Origin: Sternotherus odoratus
Taxonomy: Eukaryota; Chordata; Testudines; Kinosternidae
DNA length: 64,000 nt
Assembly (NCBI GenBank): GCA_032164245.1
Contig: JAVMKO010000001.1
Coordinates: 284,711,041-284,775,040, forward strand
Direction of reading: 5' to 3'
Shown one piece after another: positions 1 through 10,660 of this stretch (its first letter is position 1; each line of letters begins with the position of its first letter). The position numbers and the translations under genes were made by a program. The notes beneath the pieces are model-generated. The model was not told where the DNA came from. It searched no databases and saw only the letters and a program-made list of their open reading frames with translations.

Positions 1-907
1 ATCTCTGAGATCATGCTGTGTACTGTCTTAAATAGTCCAATTTCCTGTAGGTGCTTAAAACTCTGTTTTCTCGGAAGCCTTTTCAAATCTAAAATTACCC
101 GATTCCTGAGTCACAATTTAAAATAAACAGGATGCTGAATGAATCTGAAAAATAGTATTAACTAGCAAATAGTAATGTTATTTTAAATGAATGGAAGACT
201 TGTATTCTTTTGTGTGGATTTCTTACATGAAAGCAGGTTAAGATTCTAATCTAAATCAGTAACAGAATGTGCATAACAGTATTCAAATCCCATTATACCA
301 TTCAGCTTCTTTACTTATTCAAGCTCCTTGTTAAAATACAATTATCCTGACAACCCTGCATCAATAGTCACCTGATATGGGATTTACATATAAATACCAA
401 TTAACTTTATAAAACAAGGACTAGTCAACTCAGTCTGTTCTCCTTGAAAATATCAGCATACCCAAAGTGCACATGCATATAAGAAACAACTACAAACCCT
501 ACCAAAACCAGCTACTCTACTGGAAACACAATTTCCCCCCAGAAGAAAATCAGAGAGATAAAGAGCACAAATCCTCAGAAAATGTTACTCATGCTGCTTA
601 ATGTCCTACTGGAAAGCACTCAGATAATACAGTAATGACTGTAGTATAAGAACCTATGTAGAACTGAATGGAACACACGTGTGACACTATTAATAATGCA
701 GTGAAGCCCATTAACAGCCATTAAAGGGACTGATATTTCTCTGACAATTATATCAGGTGGCTACATAACACAGCATGACAGATATGTAAGAATACACAAG
801 AGATTTTGTTGGCCAGTAATTTAATTCTGAAACCTGTGTTGCAGTGCATCCAATAATAAAAAGCACTGAGTCAGAAAAATGGTGTTGAGCAATTTTAAAA
901 CACCCTT
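1..907. other. Unannotated AT-rich stretch
   Basis: I see no open frame of note, no repeat family I recognise and no RNA gene here. Composition is AT-rich and CpG-poor, as expected for vertebrate intergenic or intronic DNA. Confidence 0.5.
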
Positions 908-1141
908 TCAGCAAGGGAGGTTTAGGGTAAAACCTTCCTAACTGTCAGGGTAGTTAAGCACTGGAACAAATTGCCTAGGGAGGTTGTGGAATCTCTGTCA
1001 TCAGAAGTTTTGAAGAACATATTAGACAAACACCTGCCAGGCTTGGTCTAGCTATTATTTAGTCCTGCCTTGAGTGCAGAGGAAGGGACTAGATAATTTG
1101 TTGAGGTCCCTGCTAGTCCTACACTTCGATGATTCTGTAAT
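908..1141 (+). mobile_element. CR1 LINE 3'-end fragment
   Basis: The block reads as the distal end of a CR1 LINE: the motif CTTCCTAACTGTCAGGG, then a stretch about unfinished heads of the 'GGTGGTTAAGCACTGGAACAA' type, and a terminal GATTCTGT close to the CR1 tail repeat ATTCTATG. The same succession recurs at 54260-54420, which gives an in-window comparison. It is 5'-truncated, as most CR1 copies are, and has diverged. No coding capacity remains. Confidence 0.85.
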
Positions 1142-1464
1142 ACAAAATGGAAAGAAGATTGCTGATAGAAAATGGGAGATGTTGTTGTAGGATTCCTTGA
1201 CCCCCACAGCATGCCTTTCAATTTGCCGGAAACTACTTCCATGTATCCAATTAAACAAAGTGTTATAAATCATTCACAATGTACATACTTTTGTGTTTCC
1301 TTAAGAGAATACAATGAATGGGCAATTCATTAGTCTGGCTATTAAATTTGTTGGCAAGGTAGGTGGTGAGGGAGGGCATCCTTGTTTTATTCCATGTAAC
1401 CTGTTTGTATTGCTGTTACCTTGTTCTCCCTGACTTCCATTACCTCATCTACCAGTTGCATTAT
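1142..1464. other. Unannotated stretch
   Basis: AT-rich sequence without a recognisable element between a CR1 tail and a SINE tail. Confidence 0.4.
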
Positions 1465-1595
1465 AAACTAGATTGTGGGCTCTATAGGGGTGGATATAAT
1501 GTCTGTAAAGCAGCTAGCTAATGGGATCTGGATGCTTAATTGGTGTCTGTAGGCATGCTGCTGTGTAAATAATGATAGTAGTAATGAGGTGGGTG
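1465..1595 (+). mobile_element. MIR/CORE-SINE-type 3' tail
   Basis: The words 'agattgtgggctctatagggg' in shortened form, followed by a diverged 'tgtaaagcagctagc' and 'aataatgatagtag', match the tail seen more clearly at 11505-13250 (tgtacagtgcctagc, then aataataag). This is the LINE-like tail that follows the CORE domain in reptilian MIR-type SINEs. It is old and diverged. Confidence 0.5.
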
Positions 1596-2132
1596 AGTGC
1601 ATGTGTAAGAGATACAGACCTATATACTGTATGTGTAAATGTACATCTATACTCCATACACCATATAGTGTGTTTTTAAGTATGTATATTTAATGTTATA
1701 TATTTTATGTAATACAGAGGAAGATGTATTTATACAACTTTTTTCTGCACACACATATGGTTGGTAAGATGCATACAAGTGATATTCAGCAAAACACTAC
1801 TGTACAATACTAATCAAATATACTATTCAGGTTTATTTCACTGCCTGTCCAATAAAGAAATAGGAAGGATGCCTCCTCATCTGGGACTATCTAACCCAGG
1901 GGTGGGCAAACTTTTTGGCCTGAGGGCCACATTAGGGTTCAAAATTATGTGGAGGGCCAGGTAGGGAAGGCGGTGCCTCCCCAAACAGCCTGGCCCCACC
2001 CCCTATCCAACCCCCACCCACTTCTCGACCCCCGACTGCCCCCCTCAAAACTCCCAACCAATCCAGCCCTCTCCTCCTTGTCACCTGACTGCCCTCTCCC
2101 AAGATCCCCCCACCCTAACCATCACCCCCCAG

Positions 2133-2693
2133 CAGGGCCGGCGACAGAAATTTGGGGCCCCCCTACTCTAATAGTTTGGGGGCCCCCCCAGCCCAGCCGG
2201 GGCCCCCCAGCCCAGCCAACAGCGGCTGGGGGGCCCCCAGCCCAGCTGCCCCCCCCCAACCCAGCCGGCGCTCCCCCACCCCCAGCCCAGCCGGCCCCCC
2301 ACAGCCCAGCCGGCGTTCCCCCCCCAGCTGACAGCGGCTGGGGGCCCCACAGCCCAGCCGGCCACCCCCCCAGCCCCGCCACCCCCCCCCCCAGCTGACA
2401 GCGGCTGGGGGCTCCCCAGCCCAGCCGCCCCCCCTCCCCAGCCCAGCCGGCGCTCCCCCCACCAGCTGGCAGCAGCGAGACCGGAGAGCCCGGGAGCAGC
2501 GAGAGCCTCCCTTGCTGCTCCCTCCCCCGGACTGAGCCGCTGCCGCTGGCCGGGCTCTGCTCCGGCCGGGGACAGGCGCTCGTCCGGGGGAGAGCCGCCC
2601 CGGATGACTACGGGTAGAGCTGTACCGGGGCTCCCCTAAAGTCGGGGGGCCCGGTACAGCTCTACACGTAGTACCCCCCTGTCGCCGGCCCTG
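2133..2693. mobile_element. Nested non-autonomous hAT element
   Basis: Termini CAGGGCCGGCGACAG and CTGTCGCCGGCCCTG form a 15-bp perfect inverted repeat, flanked by the exact 8-bp duplication ccccccag at 2125-2132 and 2694-2701. It sits inside the older hAT at 1897-2916. The interior holds a C-rich minisatellite (2190-2470, units built on cagcccagccgg and agctgacagcggctggg). Near the right end is a small hairpin whose arms read tagagctgtaccggg and cccggtacagctcta (2613-2664). No coding capacity: the open frames here are by-products of C-rich repeats. Confidence 0.93.
2190..2470. repeat. C-rich minisatellite inside hAT
   Basis: Imperfect tandem units of about 25-60 bp contain cccagcccagccggcg and ccccagctgacagcggctggggg. 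Runs of five or more C on the plus strand (G on the minus strand) recur throughout, so i-motif or G-quadruplex folding is possible. Confidence 0.75.
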
Positions 2694-2924
2694 CCCCCCA
2701 GAACCCCACCCCCCTATTTAAGCCCCCCTCCCTTGCTTGCCACGCTCGGAGCGGAGGCTGGTGGCTTGCTGTGCTTGGAGTGGGGGGCCGACTTGCCGTG
2801 CTCTGGCCCAGGAGAGCGGGGCCACTGGTCCTGCTTCCCTGGCCGGAGCTTGCGGGCCGGATAAAAACAGGCGGTGGGCCGCATGCGGCTTGTGGGCCAT
2901 TGTTTGCCCACCCCTGATCTAACC

Positions 2925-3486
2925 AGACTGACACGATCAACATAAACATATATGTTTTATGGAGACATGTTCACAGAATAGACACAGCTGTGGGTTAAAC
3001 ATTGCTGATATTTACCAGGGGAATCAAGTAATATAAAAAATCCACCCACAGAACAATCTGCTTTCAAAAGAAACCAGTGGAAACATTATACACTGAAAAA
3101 CGTGCTGCTGTACAATGTATGGTTGGATGCCTACTTTGCAAGTTTTATATCTTTCGAAAACAGTTTGGTTCTAATGGCTGATATGAAGGCAGATGTCTGT
3201 GTGCCTCCAAATTTGTCCTTCCTAGATTGTATAACATTAGATCTTTCTGCTGATCCATAGGGATGTGTTCCTAGGTCTCCAAAGGAGTGAGCCATAAGTT
3301 TGCATTTATTTGGTGCATTTCCCTAGTCTCCTAAATCAGCAAAAGGAAAAACCATATCAATTGCTGTGGCAGAAAATGAGAACTGCAGTTGAACAGGTGT
3401 TAACGTGAATAGCAAAGTGAAGTGGGCATTTTTATTTAAGAGGGTGGGATACTGCTTTTCATCCATAGATTCTGAATTCAGAGGTG
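2925..3486. other. Unannotated stretch
   Basis: Resumes the unique-looking DNA interrupted by the hAT element. No gene or repeat family recognised. Confidence 0.4.
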
Positions 3487-4449
3487 TTTTTTTGTTTAAA
3501 TCTATATATATAAAAGTCAAGTGGTGTGTGTGTGTATGTATGTATGTATGTATGTATGTATGTACCTATGACCGCGAACTCCTCCCGCACCGTTTGAGCC
3601 AGAGACTTGAAATTTGGTACAGTGAGGGGTCTTGGGGTCTAGATGCTGGTAAGGGTCGAAAAAATTTCGGATCTCACCTCTGACGCCCCCCAGGGGTGAA
3701 AGTCTTTCAGGGCCAATCACATCGGCTGTGCGGTTAGATGGTGATGATGTCATAATACCCCCTCCAACAGACACCTCACTCACTCAGCTCACTGCCCCTC
3801 TCTCCTCCAACGGAACCCCGGAGATCCCTCAGTTCTCTGCCCCTCCCCCCTCCCAACGGAACCCCGGAGATCCCTCAGCCCTGTGGCCCCCCCCCCACCT
3901 GCGAAGGTCCCCGGAATCTCTCGGCTCTGGGCCCCCCCCTCCGCTGCGACGGATCCGAGTTGGGTTTGGTGGGACAGTGAGTGAGGTGGGGGTGTCGGGT
4001 TCAGTCGGGGGGTGAGGTGGGGTTGTCGGGTTTGCTTGGGGGGGTCAGGTGGGGGTGTCGGGTTTGGTCGGGGGGTAAGTGAGCCGGGAGGGGTTGGGGT
4101 TGGTCAGGGGGGGTGGGAAGGTGTCGGGGTGGGTGAGGGGTGAGGGGTGGGTGTTGGGGTTGGTCAGGGGGTGTCAGCTGTCTGCCCCCTCCCCACCTCC
4201 GACTGACCACCCCAGGGGTGAAAGTCTTTCAGGGCCAATCACATCGGCTGGGCGGTTAGATGGTGATGATGTCATAATACCCCCTCCAACAGACACCTCA
4301 CTCACTCAGCTCACTGCCCCTCTCTCCTCCAACGGAACCCCGGAGATCCCTCAGTTCTCTGCCCCTCCCCCCTCCCAATGGAACCCCGGAGATCCCGCAG
4401 TTCTCTGCCCCTCCCCCCTCCCAACGGAACCCCGGAGATCCCTCAGCCC
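3487..4449 (+). mobile_element. Helitron-like 5' end and satellite block (tentative)
   Basis: The block opens TCTATATATATAAAAG, then a (TATG)n microsatellite (3535-3563), then 'gagccagagacttgaaattt'. This start (TC, TATA-like run, GT-rich repeat, then a GAAATTTGGTA motif) resembles the 5' end of non-autonomous Helitrons. I cannot find a matching 3' hairpin plus CTRR. Downstream is a tandem duplication with an offset of 522 bp: the copies beginning at 3691 and 4213 are almost identical for about 180 bp. Each ends in 46-49-bp units containing ggaaccccggagatccc. Between them (3890-4200) is a G-rich stretch. Confidence 0.35.
3691..4449. repeat. 522-bp-offset tandem duplication with 46-49-bp sub-repeats
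   Basis: The segment from caggggtgaaagtctttc onward occurs at 3691 and again at 4213, differing at only a few bases (for example ggctgtgcgg against ggctgggcgg). Inside each copy, units built on ggaaccccggagatccctc and ctgcccctcccccctccca are repeated. The second copy carries an extra unit. Confidence 0.85.
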
Positions 4450-4990
4450 TTTTTCGTAGGATAAATGCACACAAATCAGATATTAGGAATGGCAATATAC
4501 AAAAACCTGTAGGGGAACACTTCAACCTGCCTGGACACACTATTACAGATTTAAAAGTCACCATTCTGCAGAAAGGGAACTTCAGATCCAGACTGCAAAG
4601 AGAGACTGCAGAGCTTCAATTCATTTGCAAATTCAGCACACACACTTTGGGATTGAACCGAGATCTACAATGGTTGGCTCATTACAGACATTGTTTCTCG
4701 TCTCTCCATGTTCACACACCCCATTCAAATGCTAGACGAATAATCCACACTCCCTGATCGGAGATAACAAGCTGGCTCAGCTTAATTGGACTAACCTTTT
4801 CACCTCCCACCTGGCTCTTACCTACTTTTCTATAACTGCCTGTTTGTGAACACTTCTACTGCCTGCATCCGACGAAGTGGGTATTAGCCCACGAAAGCTC
4901 ATGCTTCAAAACTTTATAGTTAGTCTTTAAGGTGCCACAGGACTTTGTTAACTCTGCTATTCCAGACTAACACGGCTACCACCCTGATTC
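4450..4990 (+). mobile_element. Penelope-like element, 3' end with GIY-YIG relic
   Basis: The segment matches the better preserved copy at 14885-15540: a reading frame around INAHKSDIRNGNIQKPVGEHF, then the shared tail (gacgaagtgggtattagccc, then gttagtctttaaggtgcca, then agactaacacggctacca). This frame corresponds to the C-terminal GIY-YIG endonuclease of Penelope-like retroelements. The upstream GIY-YIG core is missing, so the copy is 5'-truncated, possibly by the satellite block before it. It abuts a DIRS-like relic on the right. Confidence 0.75.
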
Positions 4991-5940
4991 TTACCATAGA
5001 TCAGTGGGTACTAAACTCAGTGGAACTGGGATTCACCCCTCAGTTTATTTCTGCCCCTCTCACTCTTTTCCCCATCCCTTTCCTGGACCCTTATCACAAG
5101 TGTTTGCTACTTCAGGAGTTTCCGTCTCTCTTCATGGGGACCATATAGGAAATTCCCATATAGTTCATTGGGATTTTATTCCCAACACTTTCTAACCTTG
5201 AAGGTAAACAGAGAGTGAAGGGGTCTCAGACCTGTTTTAGACCTAAGGCAGCTGAAAAAGCTTCTAAAGAAAACAAAATTCCGAATGGCTAGTCTAGTGT
5301 TTATCATCTGTTTCTGTGATCCTGGGGACCGGTAGCTGCTCTTGACTTAAAAAGATGCTTATTTTCATGTGGTGAATCACCAAAGCCACCAAAAGTTTCT
5401 CAGATTCATGGTCAATAGATCTCATTACCATTTCACACTACTGCCTTTCAGCCTGCCAGAAATCTCTCGCATCTTCACAAAATGCATGGCTGCGGTAGAG
5501 GCAATCCTGTGAAGGTTGGAAGTTGATGTATTGCCTTAACAAGAGGACTGGCTACTGAGAGGCTAGTCTCAGGTACTCTTCCATGTAGCCATTATACAGT
5601 TCATTTTTTGGCACATTGAGGTTCTGACTCCTGTTCAAAGAATAGAATTTATTGCAGCAGTCATGTTCCATCCATTTCTATCAACCTGAAAGCTTCCAGG
5701 AATCATAATAATTTGGCAGACCACCTGAACAGATGTTCACAGGTCACCTTGAGTGGTATTTTCACCCAGATGTGTCCAGGCCCATTTTTCAGCCGGGGGA
5801 GTGGGGGAGCGGGAGGGAAGGGACTCCCAAAATGCACATATTTTGCTGCAAGAGCAAACAAAAAATGTCATCCTTTTTCTTCTTGCCCAAAATCTTGTTC
5901 AAAGTCAAGCAAGATTCCACTCACCTTATTCTAAAAGCCC
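4991..5940 (+). pseudogene. DIRS-like retrotransposon pol relic
   Basis: One frame, broken by several stops, reads as a reverse transcriptase. Near 5225 is RPVLDLRQLKKLL, then FRMASL, then KDAYFHV near 5350 (catalytic region A), HYHFTLLPFSLPEISRIFTK near 5430, and further on ADHLNR and ARANKKCHPF (5717-5890), which correspond to the RNase H end and the following conserved block. The combination FRMASL, DLKDAYFH and VFTKCMA-type motifs is typical of DIRS elements. The YLDD-type box has degenerated. A Ty3-like origin is the alternative. In-frame stops near 5336, 5350 and 5510 make it non-functional. Confidence 0.65.
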
Positions 5941-6500
5941 TGTGATGGGGCGGCTGCCCCATCCCTATGAGAGACTAGACTAGGGCAGGTCAGTGTGGCT
6001 GCGCAGACTGTCAGCCAGTGGGAAAGGGCCTTCCGGGAGCCAATCAGGATTTAGATTGGAGGTGACCAATCAGGGCCGGGATAGGTCCTATATAAAGGAA
6101 GGGAGGGAGCACTTAGTGACTCTCAGACCTTCAAGGGAGAAGGTCTGTCTCCGGAGGGAAGGATACCAGCACCGTGGACAGGGAATTGCTGGGCAGGCTC
6201 AGAAAGCATAGGAGAACTCAGTCAAGTACCTGCCAGGCTGGAGGCCCTGACAAGAAGGGCCCAACAAGGGGCCCGAGGGGAAGTGGCCCAGGGAGGACTT
6301 ATGGGCAAGGGGAATGAAGGAGGGCAAGGAGGCTGCCACTAGAGAGTCCCTGGGTCAGGGCTCAGAATAGTGGGTGGGTCTGCCCCCCACTTCCTCCCTC
6401 CTTGTATCGCAACTGGTCGTGGAGGAGCTGCCGGAACAGACTGCAACCAGCCCTTGAGCCGAGGAGCTAGACTGTGGGGCTGCGGTTGGCTACTGTGACA
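5941..6500 (+). mobile_element. LTR-like unit (possible solo LTR)
   Basis: The unit begins TGTGATGG and ends TGTGACA, the TG...CA form of long terminal repeats. It contains a promoter-like cluster: CCAAT at 6040-6044, an inverted CCAAT at 6055-6059, CCAAT at 6066-6070 and TATATAA at 6089-6095. I could not find a target-site duplication or primer-binding site, and a similar GC-rich sequence continues to about 6735, so the boundaries are uncertain. It lies between a DIRS-like relic and a CR1 relic. Confidence 0.4.
6040..6095 (+). promoter_or_regulatory. CCAAT boxes and TATA box of LTR-like unit
   Basis: Two forward CCAAT boxes, one inverted CCAAT box and TATATAA lie within 56 bp. The last CCAAT is about 20 bp from the TATA box. 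This is a plausible RNA polymerase II core promoter. Activity is not shown by sequence alone. Confidence 0.45.
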
Positions 6501-6737
6501 GGAGTGGTTAAAAGACCCCCCCGAAAGGGGGTGCTATTGGACTTATGGGGGCACTTCCAGAAGGCAGTGCCTTGAAGCAGATGAGGACTGTCTGGAAGGG
6601 GACGTAGCTGTGGGATGAGCAACGTGGGCCCAGAGGACAGCACGATGGACGGGACACCACTGGTAGAGGGTGCCCCACCGAGGACTGAGAGCTAATTCCT
6701 GGAGTAAGTTGGGCCCCTTACTGAATGAGGGAGGCAA

Positions 6738-7790
6738 ATGACAGAGGATGTGGTAAAAGCAAATGTACTCAATGCTTTTTTTGCCTCTGTCTTCATGAAC
6801 AAAGTCAGCTCCCAGACTACTGCATTGGGCATCACAGCATGGGGAGGAGGTGACCAGCCCTCTAGAGAAAGAAGTGGTTCAGGAGCATTTAGAAAAGCTG
6901 GACAAACACAAGTCCATGGGGCCGGATGCACAGCATCCGAGGGTGCTAAAGAAGTTGGTGGATGTGATTGCAGAGCCATTGGCCATTACCTTTGAAAACT
7001 CATGGTAATCAGGGAAGGTCCCGGATGACTGGAAAAAGGCTAATGTAGTGCCCATCTTTAAAAAATGAAAGGAGGAGGATCCGGGGAACTACAGGCCAGT
7101 CAGCCTCACCTCAGTTCCTGGAAAAATCATAAAGCAGGTCCTCAAGGAATCAATTCTGAAGCACTTAGAGGAGAAGAAAGTGATCAGGAATAGTCAGCGT
7201 GGATTCACCAAGGGCAAGTCATGCCTCACTAACCTAACTGCCTTCTATGATGAGATAACTGGCTCTGTGGATGAGGGGAAAGCAGTGGATATGCTATTCC
7301 TTGACTTTAGCAAAGCTTTTGGTACGGTCTCCCACAGTATTCTTGTCAGCAAGTTAAAGAAGTATGGCTGGATGAATGGACCATAAGGTGGATAGAAAGC
7401 TGGTTGGATCATCGGGCTCAACTGGTAGTGATCAATGGGTCCATGTCTAGCTAGCAGCCGGTATCAAGCAGAGTGCCCCAAAGGTTGGTCCTGGGGCCAG
7501 TTTTGTTCAATATCTTTATCAATGATCTGGAGGATGGCGTGGACTGCACCTTCAGCAAGTTTGCAGGTGACATTAAACTGGGAGGAGTGGTAGATACGCT
7601 GGAGGGTAGGAATAGGATACAGAGGGACCTAGACAAATTAAAGAAATCTGATGAGGTTCAACAAGGACAAGTGCAAAGTCCTGCACTTAGGACAGAAGAA
7701 TCCTGAAAGGCTGAAAGGCACTGCAACAGACTAGGGACCAAATGGCTAGGCAGCAGTTCTGCAGAAAAGGACGTAGAGGTTACAGTGTGT
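6738..7790 (+). pseudogene. CR1 LINE reverse-transcriptase pseudogene
   Basis: The relic covers the central CR1 ORF2. From 6738 the frame gives NVLNAFFASVFMNKVSS (the region just before the RT domain), then VPDDWKKANVVPIFKK near 7020, [13 protein letters not shown] near 7090, [20 protein letters not shown] near 7200, [16 protein letters not shown] near 7296 and LGPVLFNIFINDLEDGV near 7485. The catalytic FADD box reads FAGD near 7560, with the first catalytic Asp of the pair replaced by Gly. Stops at about 7004, 7066 and 7384 and frame changes break it. It ends abruptly near 7790, without the 3' UTR. Confidence 0.9.
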
Positions 7791-8399
7791 AACCTAATCC
7801 CACTCATGTTATATGAACTGTCGGATGAGGTACAAAAAAATCACTCACTTTTTTCAGTGTTTCGTTTTATGTATTCTATTCCTTTGGTAGCTGAGATGTC
7901 ATCTACTGAGACCATCCTCCTCTTTCCTGTGGATGAGTCTAAATCTATTAAATATTTTGTCATATTCTTTGCTTAGAGTTCATAATCTGAACTGGATCAT
8001 TTTTATTTTGCCTTATCTTTACAATGTACAATGGTCTGAGCTTTTTCTGAGGAGGGAAGATTTTCTTGCTTTCAGATTTCACATGAATCATTCTACACTG
8101 ACAACCACAGAATACTTAATGAAACATCACTTGTAGTTTGCTTGTGGGCTCTTCCATCCTAGCAATAGCTGTGGAGTGCTAGGCACCCCTCCTGCAGTCG
8201 CACTGACAGACTCTGGCCCCTCAGCGCCTATTCGAGGGACCAAGGCCTTCCAATAAACTCATCCACTTTATACAATCACAGTGTTTGTGCCTTGTCTCTG
8301 CAAAATCCAAAGTACCTTTGCAACAACTTCCTGTAAACTTTTGTAGCACTTTAGATGATATTCTAAGATAAACACACATTTTATTTCAAAGTAGGTTGA
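7791..8399. other. Unannotated stretch
   Basis: No recognisable element. A stretch near 8150-8280 is locally GC-richer, but I cannot assign it. Confidence 0.4.
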
Positions 8400-8690
8400 T
8401 TATACGCAGTTGCTTTGTTTAGCTTTGCGTTTCGACTTTCACAGACACTATTTTCACACACAGAGCAGACTAGAAAAAGCAAAAAAGAGGCAGAGGGAAA
8501 CAACAGGCAGCTGCAGAGCTGTTTCGTCTTCCCAGGAGATAACGGGTCGCCTTTACCTTGAGCACGCTAATCATGGCTCAGTGCCCTTTCCGGGAGGGGC
8601 CGAGGGGAGCGCTCCCATTGCTTAGCAACTGCACCGTGACAATCTCTTGCGAGTACTACAAAGTTATCGCCCAGAGTTACCAGAGTGCCT
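8400..8690. promoter_or_regulatory. CpG-containing stretch with X-box-like site
   Basis: In a CpG-poor neighbourhood this 290-bp stretch holds about a dozen CpGs. At 8617-8629 the minus strand reads GTTGCTAAGCAAT, which is close to the RFX-factor X-box (imperfect inverted repeat GTTGCY...RGCAAC). A minus-strand splice-donor-like AAG|GTAAAG falls near 8555. This could be a small promoter or enhancer. It could also be the remains of a repeat. No transcript evidence is available here. Confidence 0.3.
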
Positions 8691-9427
8691 TATTTGAGTT
8701 ATTTTTAGCAGAGGAGTCTCATTATCAATAAAGTCACAATGATATTACAGCTATTTCATCCCCTAGCTATCTACTTGATGCACTGGACCAATACAGATTT
8801 GCTCTTTCTATGTGCTTTGGGATATGCTATAAGAAGTGCTAGCATCCAGCTTTAGAGCATTATATAAATGTCCTAAAAGAGACTTTCATTACTATGAATA
8901 TGATCTAGTTAGTAATTAGACATTAATCTGATTTTCATCCCTACATACTAACAGCAGCCTCTTTTTAACTGCAAATGTTTATGAAGAGTTTGACTAGTAT
9001 TGTTTGCATAAACATTGAAAAATGTATTTTCTGATAAGTTTATGATGGGTCTTTAATAAGCCAAAATGGTGGTTAGCATACCCCATAAATTATTATTAGG
9101 TAGCATATAAAGTGATTGCTTCTTCACTCCACAATGAATCCCCCACTAGCTGGCTAGAATTATGATGGAAATATTGTCCCATCTTTAGCTAGGAAGATGT
9201 GGTCATGTGGCCTTAATGTCAGATTTTGTGGAGGATTTCTGAACTCTTCCAGGAATGCAGTAGCCATCCCCTTGTACCTTTCAAAAATATTCCAATTTCT
9301 GTAGTTTTCTGAGCATATAGAGAGAAGAGAAATATTGAATTAGGATGACCGAATACGAAATACTGCATAGAAGGAAGGTCAAAGTTTGCTGTAGATGTAC
9401 ATAGTCGGCTTATCTTGAGATCAGTGG
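8691..9427. other. Unannotated AT-rich stretch
   Basis: No gene, RNA or mobile element recognised up to the fold-back hAT element. Confidence 0.4.
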
Positions 9428-9762
9428 ATTTTGAATAGAGCTGTCAAGCGATTAAAAAAAGGTGTGATTAACCACGCTGTTAAACAATAATAGAATAACA
9501 TTTATTTAAATATTTTGGGTGTTTTCTATATTTTGAAAAATATTGATTTCAGTTACAACACAGAAAAAATGTATAGTTCTCCCTTATATTGAATTTTTAT
9601 TACAAATATTTGCATTGTAAAAAACAAAATAGCATTTTTCAATCTCTTTATCATGAAAGTAGAACTTACCAATGTAGAATTGTGTACAAAATACTATATT
9701 TTAAATGAAACAATGTAAAAATTTAGAGCCTGCAAGTCCACTTGGTCCTACTTCTTGTTCAG

Positions 9763-10369
9763 TCAATCACTCAGACAAGCAAGTTTGTTTACGTTTGCGG
9801 GAGATAATGCTGCCCACTTCTTGTTTACAGTGTCACCTGAAAGTAAGAATAGGCATTCACATGGTAATGTTATAGCTGGCATTGCAAGATATTTACATGC
9901 CGGATGCACTAAAGCTTCATATGTCCTTTTATGCTTCAGCCACCATTCCAGAAGACATGCACCCATGCTGATGACTGTTTCTGCTAGATAATGATCCAAA
10001 GCAATGTGACCGATGCACATTCATTTTCATCATCTGAGTCAGATGCCTCCAGCAGAAGGTTGATTTTCTTTTTTTGGTAGTTCGAATTCCATTGTTTCCA
10101 CATGGAAGTGTTGCTCTTTTAAGACTTCTGAAAGCATGTTCCACATCATGTCCCTCTCAGATTTTGTAAGGCATTTCAGATTTCTTAAACCTTGGGTCAA
10201 GTGCTGCATCTATCATTAGTAATCTCAGATTGGTACCTTCTTTGCATTTTGTCAGATCTGCAGTGAAAGTTTTCTTAAAATGAGCAACATATACTAGGGC
10301 ATCATCCGAGGCTGCTATATCGTGAAATATATTGCAGAATGTGGGTAAAACAGAGCAGGAGACATACAA
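9763..10369 (-). pseudogene. hAT transposase C-terminal pseudogene
   Basis: Two minus-strand frames (9763-10020 and 10157-10369) give the C-terminal half of a hAT (ZBED-like) transposase. The upstream piece has VYVAHFKKTFTADL and ALDPRFKK, matching the conserved 'LDPRFK' block. The downstream piece has WWLKHKRTYEALVHPACKYL and then SGDTVNKKWAALSPANVNKL, matching the hATC dimerisation domain. Frame breaks near 10020-10150 make it non-functional. The N-terminal BED finger and most of the catalytic core are absent. Confidence 0.8.
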
Positions 10370-10429
10370 TTCTCCTCCAAGGAGTTCAGTCGCAAGTGTA
10401 ATTAAGGCATTGGGTTTTTTTTAACAAGT

Positions 10430-10660
10430 GTCAACAGCATGGAAGCATATCTTCTGGGATGGTGGCTGAAGCATGAAGGACCACCTGAATGTTTAGCATA
10501 TTTGGCGTGTAAATACTTTGCAATGCCAGCGACAAAACTGCCATGCAAACACCTGTTCTAACTTTCTGGTGACATTGTAAATAAGACGCAAGCAGCATTA
10601 TCTCCCATAAATGTAAACAAACTTTTTTGTCTTAGCAACTGGTTGAACAAGAAGTAGGAC
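10430..10660 (+). pseudogene. Second hATC fragment (inverted copy)
   Basis: On the plus strand this reads EAYLLGWWLKHEGPPECL, then ACKYFAMPATKLPC and SGDIVNKTQAALSPINVNKL, a diverged copy of the minus-strand hATC domain at 9763-10020. One in-frame stop replaces a residue in the LFxLSGD segment. It forms the right arm of the fold-back element. Confidence 0.75.

Larger units (their letters stand above)
1897..2916. mobile_element. Non-autonomous hAT element, perfect 8-bp TSD
   Basis: The element has 15-bp perfect terminal inverted repeats: it begins CAGGGGTGGGCAAAC and ends GTTTGCCCACCCCTG. It is flanked by an exact 8-bp duplication, atctaacc, at 1889-1896 and 2917-2924. Terminal CAG...CTG plus an 8-bp duplication is diagnostic of hAT transposons. 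It encodes no transposase. The interior is C-rich and carries a second hAT element at 2133-2693, so it is a 459-bp element enlarged by a later insertion. Confidence 0.95.

Noticed and set aside
1949..2462. Pro-rich and Gly-rich ORFs on both strands
   Set aside because: They arise from the C-rich minisatellite inside nested hAT elements.
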